A stretch of DNA of 16,239 nucleotides from Chloroflexota bacterium. GTDB taxonomy: Bacteria > Chloroflexota > Limnocylindria > Limnocylindrales > CSP1-4. The stretch lies in NCBI GenBank assembly GCA_025935655.1, contig JAICUV010000050.1, positions 1 through 16,239 on the forward strand, in the 5' to 3' direction. The position numbers and the translations under genes are program-made. The notes beneath the pieces are model-generated. The model was not told where the DNA came from, ran no database searches, and was given only the letters and a program-made list of their open reading frames with translations. Numbering within the stretch: the stretch's first letter is position 1; the number at the start of each line of letters is the position of its first letter. Positions 1-7,272 of the stretch are shown here, one piece after another.

Positions 1-2110
1 CGACGGCCGCGGCATGGGCGTCCGAGCCCTTGCCGAGCACGTTGCCCTGGTCGTCCTTGAGGTTGCCCGACTCGATGTACTTCTTGGCGTTGTCCCACGC
101 GCCGCCGCCGTTGTTGAGGACGGTGGCGAGGAGGACGCCCGAGATGGTGCCGACCATCAGGAAGCCCGCCACGGCCTGGTAGCCCAGGAGGACGCCGACG
201 ATGATCGGCGCCGCGACGGCGAGCAGGCCCGGGGCGACCATCTCCCGGAGGGCGGCCCGGGTCGTGATGTCCACGACCCGCGCGTAGTCGGGCTTCTGGC
301 TGTAGTCCATGATCCCGGGCATCTCGCGGAACTGGCGGCGCACCTCGACGATGATCGACTGCGCGGTCTTGCCCACGGCCCGGATGGCGAGGCTGCTGAA
401 GAAGTACGCGAGCATCGCGCCGAGGAACGCGGCGACGAACACGCCGACGTCGGCGAGGTTGACGGCGTTGAGCAGCTGGTCGCCCGTCTTGCCCTGGTTG
501 GTCAGGATCAGGTTGACCTTGTCGATGTAGGCCGAGAACAGGAGGAACGCGGCCAGCGAGGCGGAGGCGATCGCGTAGCCCTTGGTCAGGGCCTTGGTCG
601 TGTTGCCCACCGCGTCCAGGCGGTCGGTGATCTCGCGGGCGCCGGCCTCCGCGCGGGAGAACTCGGCGACGCCGCCGGCGTTGTCCGTGATCGGGCCGAA
701 GGTGTCCATCGCCAGGATGTAGGCGGTGGTCATCAGCATGCCCATGGTGGCGACGGCCGTGCCGAAGATGCCGCCCACGTCCTTGCCCGTCTCGGGGTTG
801 ACGAGGCCGGCCTGGGTGCCCAGCCAGTGGGACGCGATGAGCGCGATGCCGATGGTGACCGCCGTGACGAAGGTGGTCTCGAAGCCCACGGCCGTGCCCG
901 AGATGATGTTGGTCGCGGGGCCGGTCTTGGACGCCTCGGCGATCTCGCGGACCGGGCGGAACGAGCCCGCCGTGTAGAACTGGGTGATGTACACGAACGC
1001 GACGCTGGTCGCGAGGCCGACGACGCCGGCGGCGAAGAACCAGATCCACGCCGGCATGCCGTTGCCGGCGGTCGTGGTCCCGGTGTCCATCATGATGGCG
1101 GTCGTGACCGCGAGCCCCACCACGGACAGGATCGTCGTGACCCAGTACCCGCGGTTGAGGATGTTCATCGGGTCCTCGTCCTCCTTGCCGCGGATGAAGA
1201 ACATCGCGACGATGGTGGCGAGGAGGCCGAACGCCCGGACGACGAGCGGGAAGAAGATCCAGTTCTCCGGGTTGGGCCAGTTGGCGCTGATCGCGATGTT
1301 GTAGACCGCGACGCCCAGGATCATCGCGCCGATGTTCTCGGCGGCGGTGGACTCGAACAGGTCCGCGCCACGACCGGCGCAGTCGCCGACGTTGTCGCCG
1401 ACCAGGTCCGCGATGACGCCCGCGTTGCGGGGGTCGTCTTCGGGGATGCCCTTCTCCACCTTGCCCACGAGGTCGGAGCCGACGTCAGCGGCCTTGGTGT
1501 AGATGCCGCCGCCCAGCTGGGCGAACAGGGCGACGAAGCTGGCGCCGAACCCGAAGCCCACGATCACGAACGGGGCCTTGTCGATCGTGACCCCGGGGAG
1601 GACCAGCTGGTAGAGCGTGAAGATGCCCCACACGCCGAGCAGCGACAGGGCGACCACGAGGAAGCCGGAGACGGCGCCGCCGCGCATCGCGACCTGGACC
1701 GCCTCGACGAGGCTGCGGCGGGCGGCCGCGGCGGTGCGGACGTTGGACCGCACGCTGATCGTCATGCCGATGATGCCGGCGGCCATCGAGCAGGTCGCAC
1801 CGACGAGGAAGGCGAACGCGGTGAGCGCACCGATCGGCACGCCCGCCAGCGACCGCACGTCGGCGACGTCGGGCGTCTCCACGAGCGCGATGACCACGCC
1901 GATGATCACGGCCGCGACGAGGGCCAGGAGGGCGATCGTCGTGTACTGGCGCTTCACGAATGCGTCGGCGCCCTCGCGGATGATGGCGCCGACGTCCTGC
2001 ATCGCCTGGGGACCCTTGTCCCGGCTCAGGACGTCCCGCGCGAGGTACATCGCGAACAGGACCGCGGCGATGCCCGCGATCGGGACAAGCCAATGGAGCG
2101 CGTCGGCCAT
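1..2110 (-). CDS. hppA: Membrane-bound proton-pumping pyrophosphatase, K+-independent class (C-terminus outside window)
   Basis: This integral membrane enzyme hydrolyses cytosolic pyrophosphate and uses the energy to pump protons out. About 703 residues are visible; the ORF runs off the left edge, so the last part is missing. The family's substrate and metal site is intact: YTKAADVGSDLVGK around K206, followed by the acidic DDPRN and DLVGDNVGDCAGRGADLFES stretch. Many hydrophobic helices alternate with these loops. Residue K506 in GNTTKALTKGY is the lysine that marks K+-independent H+-PPases; K+-dependent enzymes have alanine there. The ATG at 2110 gives a normal family N-terminus. A GGGAGG lies 14 nt upstream, which is unusually far for a Shine-Dalgarno sequence. 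The gene is divergent from lepB. Family assignment is very secure, and the K+-independent class follows from the known determinant. Proton rather than Na+ pumping is inferred from that class. Confidence 0.97.
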   Translation of the reverse strand, partial: MADALHWLVPIAGIAAVLFAMYLARDVLSRDKGPQAMQDVGAIIREGADAFVKRQYTTIALLALVAAVIIGVVIALVETPDVADVRSLAGVPIGALTAFAFLVGATCSMAAGIIGMTISVRSNVRTAAAARRSLVEAVQVAMRGGAVSGFLVVALSLLGVWGIFTLYQLVLPGVTIDKAPFVIVGFGFGASFVALFAQLGGGIYTKAADVGSDLVGKVEKGIPEDDPRNAGVIADLVGDNVGDCAGRGADLFESTAAENIGAMILGVAVYNIAISANWPNPENWIFFPLVVRAFGLLATIVAMFFIRGKEDEDPMNILNRGYWVTTILSVVGLAVTTAIMMDTGTTTAGNGMPAWIWFFAAGVVGLATSVAFVYITQFYTAGSFRPVREIAEASKTGPATNIISGTAVGFETTFVTAVTIGIALIASHWLGTQAGLVNPETGKDVGGIFGTAVATMGMLMTTAYILAMDTFGPITDNAGGVAEFSRAEAGAREITDRLDAVGNTTKALTKGYAIASASLAAFLLFSAYIDKVNLILTNQGKTGDQLLNAVNLADVGVFVAAFLGAMLAYFFSSLAIRAVGKTAQSIIVEVRRQFREMPGIMDYSQKPDYARVVDITTRAALREMVAPGLLAVAAPIIVGVLLGYQAVAGFLMVGTISGVLLATVLNNGGGAWDNAKKYIESGNLKDDQGNVLGKGSDAHAAAV

Positions 2111-2124
2111 CGGGGTTTGCAGTG

Positions 2125-2130
2125 CCTCCC
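2125..2130 (-). promoter_or_regulatory. Possible Shine-Dalgarno of hppA at long spacing
   Basis: GGGAGG on the minus strand lies 14 nt before the hppA ATG. No better start codon lies between them in frame (only a CTG 2 nt after the motif), so the ATG is kept. The spacing is longer than the usual 5-9 nt, so the site may be only partly used. Confidence 0.4.
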
Positions 2131-2436
2131 TAACGCAGGTGCGAACACGTTCGAGATCCGGTGATGTCGTCGACGGCCCGGCAGCAGTCCGGGGCGCAAC
2201 GGCGCGCGACGACGGTGGGCGATGCCGGCGGGGTTCGGAACGCAGGGGATCCCGCGCGCTGGCTGGGTGAGTGTATGCGTGCGCGCTCGCACGGGTCAAA
2301 CCGATTCCGGCGCCGGCCGGAACGCTTCCACCGGCCTCACGGACCTATGCATCGCGCCCGGCGGCCGGCCCCGGCGGGTCCTCCGGCCCTGTCCGGCGAC
2401 ACGGCCCCGCGCATCCGGGTCCGGCAGGCATGCCGG

Positions 2437-2448
2437 TTCGTGCACGAA
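2437..2448. promoter_or_regulatory. Perfect 12-bp palindrome upstream of lepB (operator candidate)
   Basis: TTCGTGCACGAA is a perfect inverted repeat centred about 52 bp upstream of the lepB -10 hexamer. Just upstream is a second short palindrome, GGCATGCC. The position would suit a regulator binding upstream of the promoter. Short palindromes of this length are expected by chance several times in a GC-rich window of this size, so this is only a candidate. Confidence 0.25.
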
Positions 2449-2494
2449 GGCCCGTCGGCAACGGTCCTCCCCGGCGTGCGCGGCTCCCCGTCCC

Positions 2495-2500
2495 TATACT
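2495..2500 (+). promoter_or_regulatory. -10 hexamer TATACT of lepB, predicted leaderless start
   Basis: TATACT is close to the TATAAT consensus. It ends 8 nt before the GTG start of lepB, so transcription would begin at or next to the start codon. There is no Shine-Dalgarno sequence in the 8 nt between. I see no good -35 hexamer at the expected distance. Confidence 0.6.
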
Positions 2501-2508
2501 CCCCGCTC

Positions 2509-3102
2509 GTGGACAGACGCAGCAGCCTCGGGTGTCTCTTCGAGGTCCTCGAGACGCTCGTGCTCACGCTCATCATCTTCTTCGTCATCCAGACCTTCAT
2601 CGCGCAGCCGTACCAGGTGCAGCAGCAGTCGATGGAACGGACCCTGGAGCCGGGGCAGTACGTCCTCGTGGACAAGCTGACGCCCCGCTGGGACGACTAC
2701 GGGCGCGGCGACATCGTGGTGTTCAACCCGCCCAAGACGTGGACCGCCGAGGACACGCCGTTCATCAAGCGCGTCATCGGCCTGCCCGGCGACACCGTGG
2801 AGGTCAAGGACGACGGTCTCGTCTACGTGAACGGGGTCGCGATCGAGGAGCCGTACACGTACAAGAACGCCCAGGGCGTGGCCGAGCCGACCGAGGCCGG
2901 CGAGCAGACGCGCTGGGTCGTCCCCGCCGGCGAGCTGTTCGTGATGGGCGACCACCGCCAGCGCTCCGCCGACTCGCGCGTGTTCGGGACGATCCCGGTC
3001 GGCAATGTCATCGGACGCGCGTTCCTGCGCTACTGGCCGATCTCCACGTTCGGGATCCTCCAGACCCCGACCTACCCCGACCTGCAGCCGACCTCCCCCT
3101 GA
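2509..3102 (+). CDS. lepB: Signal peptidase I
   Basis: This membrane-bound serine protease removes signal peptides from exported proteins on the outer face of the membrane. The product is 197 residues, typical of short single-anchor forms. Residues 12-31 form the N-terminal membrane anchor. The catalytic serine is S41 in QQQSMERTLEPG (box B). The general-base lysine is K88 in FIKRVIGLPGD (box D). The final conserved box is GDHRQRSADSR at 147-157, with His in place of the more usual Asn. The GTG at 2509 was chosen because it places the anchor at the N-terminus and sits just after a TATACT hexamer. The frame is open further upstream but encodes Arg/Pro-rich junk. It is first in a unit with two membrane-protein genes; the next gene starts 12 bp after its stop codon. 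Confidence 0.95.
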   Translation: MDRRSSLGCLFEVLETLVLTLIIFFVIQTFIAQPYQVQQQSMERTLEPGQYVLVDKLTPRWDDYGRGDIVVFNPPKTWTAEDTPFIKRVIGLPGDTVEVKDDGLVYVNGVAIEEPYTYKNAQGVAEPTEAGEQTRWVVPAGELFVMGDHRQRSADSRVFGTIPVGNVIGRAFLRYWPISTFGILQTPTYPDLQPTSP

Positions 3103-3114
3103 GCGGGTGACCCC

Positions 3115-4008
3115 GTGCTCACGGTGACGCCCGCCCTCGTGATCCTCGCGGTCATCGTGACCGCCGCGGCGGTCGTGGCCACGAGCGCCCGCGAACCGCG
3201 CTTCGCCGCCCTCGGGACCATCGTCGCGATCATCGGGGCCGCCTACGTCACGGAACCGCTGCCCGGCGCGGTCGCGCTCGCCGCGCGGCTCGCGGGCTCG
3301 GCGCTCGGCGGCTATCTCGTGTGGGTGTCGCTCCGCGGCGCCCCACCGCCCACGGCGGGCTGGCAGGTCGGCTGGCCGGGTGCCTCGGCCGTGGCCATCG
3401 TCGCGTTCGCGATCGGCTGGCTCGCGTCGGGCACGGTCGCCGACGCCATCGTCGTGGCCACGGGCGGCGGCCCGACGGTCGGGGCCGCGGCCGCGCTGGC
3501 AGCGGGCTCCCCCGTCCCCCGCGCCGCGTTCGGCGCGGCCCTCGCGATCTGCGCGTTGGCCGCAGCGCCCGTGCTCCTGGGCCGCGACGTCCTGCGCCAG
3601 GGCCTCGGGCTGATGCTCCTGCTCGCGGCGGTCGGCCTGCTGCGCAACGTCATGGCCGTGGGGACCGACGGGCCGGTCGAGCTCGCGCTCGCCGTGCTCA
3701 CCGCGCTGACCGGCGCCGCCGTCGCGGCGATCGTCGGCCGGTCGCTCACCGTCCACGGCGACCTCGACCTGCGGTCCTCCGGCCGGGGCGATGGGGCGAC
3801 GCGCCACGTCGGGACGGACGACGCGCACCCGCGGCCGTGGCCGGGCATGTACGGGCCGTACGGTCCCCGGCGTCGCTCGCGCCAGCCCGCACCCGGCGCC
3901 CACCCCGACCTGCGTCGCCCCAAGCGGCCGGAGCCCGCGCGACCCGAGCCGCCCAGCCGCCCCGGCGGCGTGGGCGGGTACGGCGCCGGCTGGCCGGGGA
4001 CGCGCTGA
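3115..4008 (+). CDS. Multi-pass membrane protein of unknown function with Pro/Arg-rich tail; weak NuoK/MrpC-like resemblance
   Basis: I do not recognise a named family. The 297-residue product has about six or seven hydrophobic segments within residues 5-208, very rich in Ala, Val, Leu and Gly. A long hydrophilic C-terminal tail (about 210-297) follows, dominated by Pro, Arg and Gly. The segment at about 157-208 (GLGLMLLLAAVGLLRNVMAV, then a hydrophobic helix) resembles the last two helices of NuoK/MrpC/HyfE-type small subunits. This is suggestive only. The gene lies 12 bp after lepB and its TGA overlaps the next ATG by one base, so all three are probably co-transcribed and the last two translationally coupled. 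The GTG start at 3115 is the first usable start after lepB; no strong Shine-Dalgarno is visible. Coding status is supported by the sustained hydrophobic pattern and tight packing. Confidence 0.75.
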   Translation: MLTVTPALVILAVIVTAAAVVATSAREPRFAALGTIVAIIGAAYVTEPLPGAVALAARLAGSALGGYLVWVSLRGAPPPTAGWQVGWPGASAVAIVAFAIGWLASGTVADAIVVATGGGPTVGAAAALAAGSPVPRAAFGAALAICALAAAPVLLGRDVLRQGLGLMLLLAAVGLLRNVMAVGTDGPVELALAVLTALTGAAVAAIVGRSLTVHGDLDLRSSGRGDGATRHVGTDDAHPRPWPGMYGPYGPRRRSRQPAPGAHPDLRRPKRPEPARPEPPSRPGGVGGYGAGWPGTR

Positions 4009-5675
4009 TGGAGCTGCTGCTGCTCCTGGGGCTCGGCGCGTTCGGCGCGCTCGCGTCCTGGATCGGGCTGGCGCGCGGCGGGCGCGCGGGACAGGTCGGG
4101 GCGCTCATCGGCGGGCTGTGCCTGCTGGGGATGGTCGCGGTCTCGTTCGCGCTCGACGCTCCGCGGGTGGGCTCCGGCGACATCCCGGAGGGCGTGGGGA
4201 TCCTGGACGGACGCCTGATCCCCAACAACTACATGCGGCTGGTGATCGCCCTGTGGGCGCTCGACGCCGCGCTCATCGTGTTCGTGGCCTGGCTCGCGGG
4301 CGGCCTCGCGGGCCTGCGGGGGCTGCTCCCCGCCATGCTCCTCTCGATCGTGGGTGGCGCCGTCGCGTTCGCGGCGACCAACCTCACCCTCGGGGCGGCC
4401 GCGGCCGGCGCGACCGGGCTCGTGGCGCTGGTCGTCCTGCTCGCGTGGCGCGATCCCACGGGCATCCCCGCCTCCTCGCGCGAGCTCCGGACCACGGTCA
4501 TCTCGACCGTCCTGCTGATGGCCGCGATCGTCGTGGCGCCGCTGGCCGCAGGGCTCCGGGTGGGCGATGCCACGAACGGCGGCTCGCTCGTGACCACGGA
4601 GGCGTCGCAGGGCGTGCCCGCGCTGGTCGGGTTGCTCGTGCTCGCGGTCGCGCTCGCGGTCGCGATCCGGCTCGGGGCGATCCCGTTCCACCTGCGCGTC
4701 CCGCAGCTGACCGACGTCGCCCCGCCCATCTCGCTGCCGCTCCTGCTCGCCTGGGTCCCGGTGCCGCTCGCGGTCGTCGGCCTCGCGACGGTCGACCTGC
4801 TGCTGTCCTCGCTCGCGGTCCCCCTCGGCAGCGAGCAGCTGATCATCGTGGCCGTCGCCATCGTGACCCTCACCGGCGCGTCGCTGGCCGCGTTCCTCCA
4901 GGACGATCTCCGGCACACGACGGGCTACCTCGTGATCGCGGACGGTGCGTTCGTCCTGCTCGGGTTCGCCGCCCTGTCGCCCGACGTCTGGGGGCCCGCC
5001 CGGACATGGCTCGTCGCCGTCGCCGCGACGAAGACCGCGCTCGCGACGTGGGCGGCCGTCATGGAAGGCCGGTTCATGACCCGGCACATCCCGGACCTCC
5101 GGGGCTGGATCCGCCGCTCGCCGCTCCTGGGCGCCGGGCTCCTGCTGACCACCATCGCGACCTTCGGGCTGCCGGGCTGGGCGGCGTTCCAGGCCCGGGC
5201 GACGCTCGCCCAGCTCACCGCGGCGCCCCCGCTGGACACGGTGCTCGTGGTCCTCGCGTTCCTCACGCTGCCCACCTACCTGCGGCTGCTGGGCGTGGGC
5301 ACGGGGTCACCGACCAGTCGCGTGGACCGGGCGGCGCCCGAGCGGATCGTCCGCAGGCGAACGGAGTCCCTGCCCGTGGAGGTCGAGGGCGCGGTCCAGG
5401 ACGGGGCCGATGTGCCGGGCGTCGGTGCCGGGCGTGACGCGCACCCGTCGCCGGCGCGGCGCGTGGCCCGCCGGTCCGGTGACATGGCGTCCAAGGGCGC
5501 GGTGAGCATCGGACGCCGGACGACACGCGCGATGCGCCGCGACGCGACCGAGCTCACCGCCGCCGCCGTGCTCACGCTCGCCGTCCTCGCGGCGCTGACC
5601 GCGTGGGGTGTCCTCGACATCGGCAGCGCGGCGAGCGAGCCCGCCCCGATCACGACGAACGCCACGTCCGAGTAG
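4008..5675 (+). CDS. NuoN/MrpD-like antiporter-type membrane protein, divergent
   Basis: The product is 555 residues with about 12-13 membrane helices. Residues 224-260 (IPFHLRVPQLTDVAPPISLP and the following helix) match the TM7 region of NuoN, where canonical proteins read PFH-W-PD-Y-GAPTP. Residues 298-325 (DDLRHTTGYLVIADGAFVLL) match the KR-LAYSSI-H-GY-L signature. Residues 382-430 match the GIPP-AGF-GKF helix and the helix after it, reading FGLPGWAAFQARA. The family carries H+ or Na+ across the membrane as part of complex I or Mrp-type assemblies. Only one lysine (K342) lies in the membrane core; the conserved TM7, TM8 and GKF lysines are absent. A charged 100-residue linker and one extra helix (about 525-545) follow the core. 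The ATG overlaps the previous stop as TGATG. It is not part of a nuo operon here. Assignment to the fold is likely; transport activity is uncertain. Confidence 0.75.
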   Translation: MELLLLLGLGAFGALASWIGLARGGRAGQVGALIGGLCLLGMVAVSFALDAPRVGSGDIPEGVGILDGRLIPNNYMRLVIALWALDAALIVFVAWLAGGLAGLRGLLPAMLLSIVGGAVAFAATNLTLGAAAAGATGLVALVVLLAWRDPTGIPASSRELRTTVISTVLLMAAIVVAPLAAGLRVGDATNGGSLVTTEASQGVPALVGLLVLAVALAVAIRLGAIPFHLRVPQLTDVAPPISLPLLLAWVPVPLAVVGLATVDLLLSSLAVPLGSEQLIIVAVAIVTLTGASLAAFLQDDLRHTTGYLVIADGAFVLLGFAALSPDVWGPARTWLVAVAATKTALATWAAVMEGRFMTRHIPDLRGWIRRSPLLGAGLLLTTIATFGLPGWAAFQARATLAQLTAAPPLDTVLVVLAFLTLPTYLRLLGVGTGSPTSRVDRAAPERIVRRRTESLPVEVEGAVQDGADVPGVGAGRDAHPSPARRVARRSGDMASKGAVSIGRRTTRAMRRDATELTAAAVLTLAVLAALTAWGVLDIGSAASEPAPITTNATSE

Positions 5676-5721
5676 ACGCGGCGTCCGGGTAGCGTGCCTG
5701 CGCCGAGCGGGCGTGGGCGCC

Positions 5722-6189
5722 CTACTCCTCCGGGGCGAGCACCCAGCGGTCGACCTCGCGCTCGTAGCTCAGCAGCTCCCCGGGCGCGAACCACAGGGCG
5801 AGCTCGGCGGCGGCGTTCTCCGCGCTGTCCGACGCGTGGACCAGGTTCTGCGCCGTCTCGACGGCGAAGTCGCCGCGGATGGAGCCCGGGGCCGCCTCGT
5901 GGGGGCGAGTGGCGCCGTTCATCGCGCGGACGATCGCGATGGCGTTGGGCCCTTCCAGCGCCGCGGCGACGAGGGGGCCCGAGGTGATGAAGTCGACGAG
6001 CCCGGCGAAGAACGGGCGCTCGCGGTGGACCGCGGAGTGGGTCTCGGCGAGCTCGCGGCTCGTCTGGACGAGCTTGAGGCCGACGAGCTTGAGCCCGCGC
6101 TCCTCGAACCGGGTGATCACGCGGCCGACCAGCTGGCGCTGGACGCCGTCGGGCTTGACGAGGAGGAGGGTCCGCTCGAGCTCTGCCAT
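5722..6189 (-). CDS. ndk: Nucleoside diphosphate kinase
   Basis: This enzyme transfers the gamma phosphate of ATP to other nucleoside diphosphates through a phosphohistidine, balancing cytosolic NTP and dNTP pools. The product is 155 residues, slightly longer than the usual 135-150. K12 in LLLVKPDGVQR and the catalytic H118 in NLVHASDS are present. RPFFAGLVDFITSGP (59-73), RAMNGATRP (88-96) and PGSIRGDFA (101-109) are the other family signatures. The usual HYxEH stretch is replaced by ETHSAVH (49-55), a mild divergence. The C-terminus carries a short acidic extension. The ATG at 6189 gives the standard N-terminus; only a weak GAGG lies upstream. It is convergent with the lepB unit, 46 bp apart, with no strong terminator that I can see between them. 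Confidence 0.97.
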   Translation of the reverse strand: MAELERTLLLVKPDGVQRQLVGRVITRFEERGLKLVGLKLVQTSRELAETHSAVHRERPFFAGLVDFITSGPLVAAALEGPNAIAIVRAMNGATRPHEAAPGSIRGDFAVETAQNLVHASDSAENAAAELALWFAPGELLSYEREVDRWVLAPEE

Positions 6190-6287
6190 GGCGATGGGTG
6201 CCTCATGCTGCGGGCGACGCCGCCGCGCGGGTCGCCATCGATGACCGGTGTCGTCTCGGGATCGCGCAGCACGGGTCCGGCGGGCGG

Positions 6288-6317
6288 GATGGCCCGGGGC
6301 GCGCGGCGCGGGCCATC
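6288..6317. terminator. Hairpin between the TPR gene and ndk, terminator-like without T-run
   Basis: The arms GATGGCCCG (6288-6296) and CGGGCCATC (6309-6317) form a perfect 9-bp stem with a 12-nt loop. It lies 76 bp beyond the stop codon of the minus-strand TPR gene, inside the roughly 200-bp gap (6190-6393) before ndk, which holds no gene I can support. There is no U-tract on either strand, so a classic Rho-independent terminator is not shown. Confidence 0.4.
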
Positions 6318-6393
6318 AGGGTAGCGCGAAGCGCGACGGGCGTGCCGCGTCGTGCGTGCCACCACGTGCGGACGCGTCCCGGCCCGGCGCGGA

Positions 6394-7248
6394 TCAGCCG
6401 GGCTCGTCCTCGGGCTCGTCCATCGCGAGCTGCCGCACGTGCGGCTCGTCCGGGGTGTGGACGTGACCCCGGGCGATGTCGAACGCGGCGAGCGCCTCGG
6501 ACTCGCGACCCAGCAGCCGGAGCGCGTCGCCCGCGACGAGGGCGAGCGCCGGATCCGTCGCCCGATCGCCGATCGCGGCGAGCACGTCCCGCGCGTAGCC
6601 GGGCTCCAGGCGCAGGGCGACGCCCAGCCGGACCGCGGCGAGGACGTCTTCCCCGGCCCCCAGCGCCGCCTGGCCGCCGGCGTACGCCTCGGCCGCACCG
6701 GTCGGCGCCGGCGTGGCATCGGCGCCCATCGGGCGCGGGCTCACGGCGCCCGCGGGCACGCGTGCCGGCACGGGCTCACCCACGTCCGAGGGCGGTGCCT
6801 CGTGTTCGACCGCCACGTCGGCGGGCCAGATCAGGCTGCGCGGGATCCCGGCGAACAGCGGCTCGAGCGGCGAGGCGTCCTCCTCCAGCGCGCGAGCGGC
6901 GAGGCGCCGTGCCTCGCCTGGTCGACCGAGCGCCGACACCGCCTCCGCGGCGATGACCAGGGCGAGCCGGTCGGTCCGCCCGCGCTCGAGCAGCACGTTG
7001 GCCGCGTCGCCGGCGCCCGAGAGGTCGCCCGTGCGCCAGCGGACCTCCGCGAGGTCCAGCAGCGCGGCGTCGTCGAGCATCCCGCGGCCCGCCAGCGACT
7101 CCAGCTCGGCGCGTGCCAGGGCGAGCGAGCCCATCCTCAGGTGGAGGGCCGCCAGGCGCAACGGGATCGGGCGCTCGTCCTCGGCCGTCACCGCCGTGGC
7201 GGCGGGGTTGGTCGCGGCGACGTCGGTTGCGCCCCGCTCGCCGGCCAT
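6394..7248 (-). CDS. TPR-like repeat protein, function unknown
   Basis: The 284-residue product is Ala/Leu/Arg-rich and predicted to be all-helical. Its first part reads like degenerate tetratricopeptide repeats, for example LRLAALHLRMGSLALARAEL and the repeated LALVIAAEAVSALGRPGEAR type of helix pair. A low-complexity Pro/Ala linker follows in the middle, then a second helical block ending with the TPR-like LRLLGRESEALAAFDIA. The C-terminus is acidic. TPRs mediate protein-protein contacts, so no reaction can be assigned. I chose the ATG at 7248 because GGAGG lies 8 nt before it. The upstream in-frame ATG at 7266 has only a weak site and would add six residues. The gene starts 24 bp after the M16 peptidase stop codon and is probably co-transcribed with it. 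Confidence 0.8.
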   Translation of the reverse strand: MAGERGATDVAATNPAATAVTAEDERPIPLRLAALHLRMGSLALARAELESLAGRGMLDDAALLDLAEVRWRTGDLSGAGDAANVLLERGRTDRLALVIAAEAVSALGRPGEARRLAARALEEDASPLEPLFAGIPRSLIWPADVAVEHEAPPSDVGEPVPARVPAGAVSPRPMGADATPAPTGAAEAYAGGQAALGAGEDVLAAVRLGVALRLEPGYARDVLAAIGDRATDPALALVAGDALRLLGRESEALAAFDIARGHVHTPDEPHVRQLAMDEPEDEPG

Positions 7249-7256
7249 GTCCGCGT

Positions 7257-7261
7257 CCTCC
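7257..7261 (-). promoter_or_regulatory. Shine-Dalgarno that decides the TPR gene start
   Basis: GGAGG on the minus strand sits 8 nt before the ATG at 7248. It lies inside the six-codon extension that the alternative ATG at 7266 would add, which argues for the downstream start. Confidence 0.6.
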
Positions 7262-7272
7262 GTCATCCGTGC

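Larger units (their letters stand above)
2111..2508. other. Divergent intergenic region between hppA and lepB
   Basis: About 400 bp without a credible gene. The frame upstream of lepB is open back to 2161, but the translation is Arg/Pro-rich and low in complexity, with no domain. The region should hold the hppA promoter, the lepB promoter (hexamer at 2495-2500), a perfect 12-bp palindrome at 2437-2448 and an imperfect palindrome (TTCCGG...CCGGAA) at 2305-2322. I found no tRNA or riboswitch that I could recognise. Confidence 0.6.

Noticed and set aside
14..2164. 716-codon open frame on the plus strand opposite hppA
   Set aside because: It is the high-GC shadow of hppA: Asp/Arg/Glu-rich low-complexity translation with no domain, while the minus strand encodes a textbook pyrophosphatase.
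2130..2170. tRNA T-arm-like stretch (GTTCGAGATC) near 2148
   Set aside because: No acceptor, D or anticodon arms can be built around it.
2161..2508. N-terminal extension of signal peptidase I by 116 codons
   Set aside because: The extra residues are Arg/Pro/Gly-rich and would bury the membrane anchor internally. The GTG at 2509 fits the family and the TATACT hexamer.
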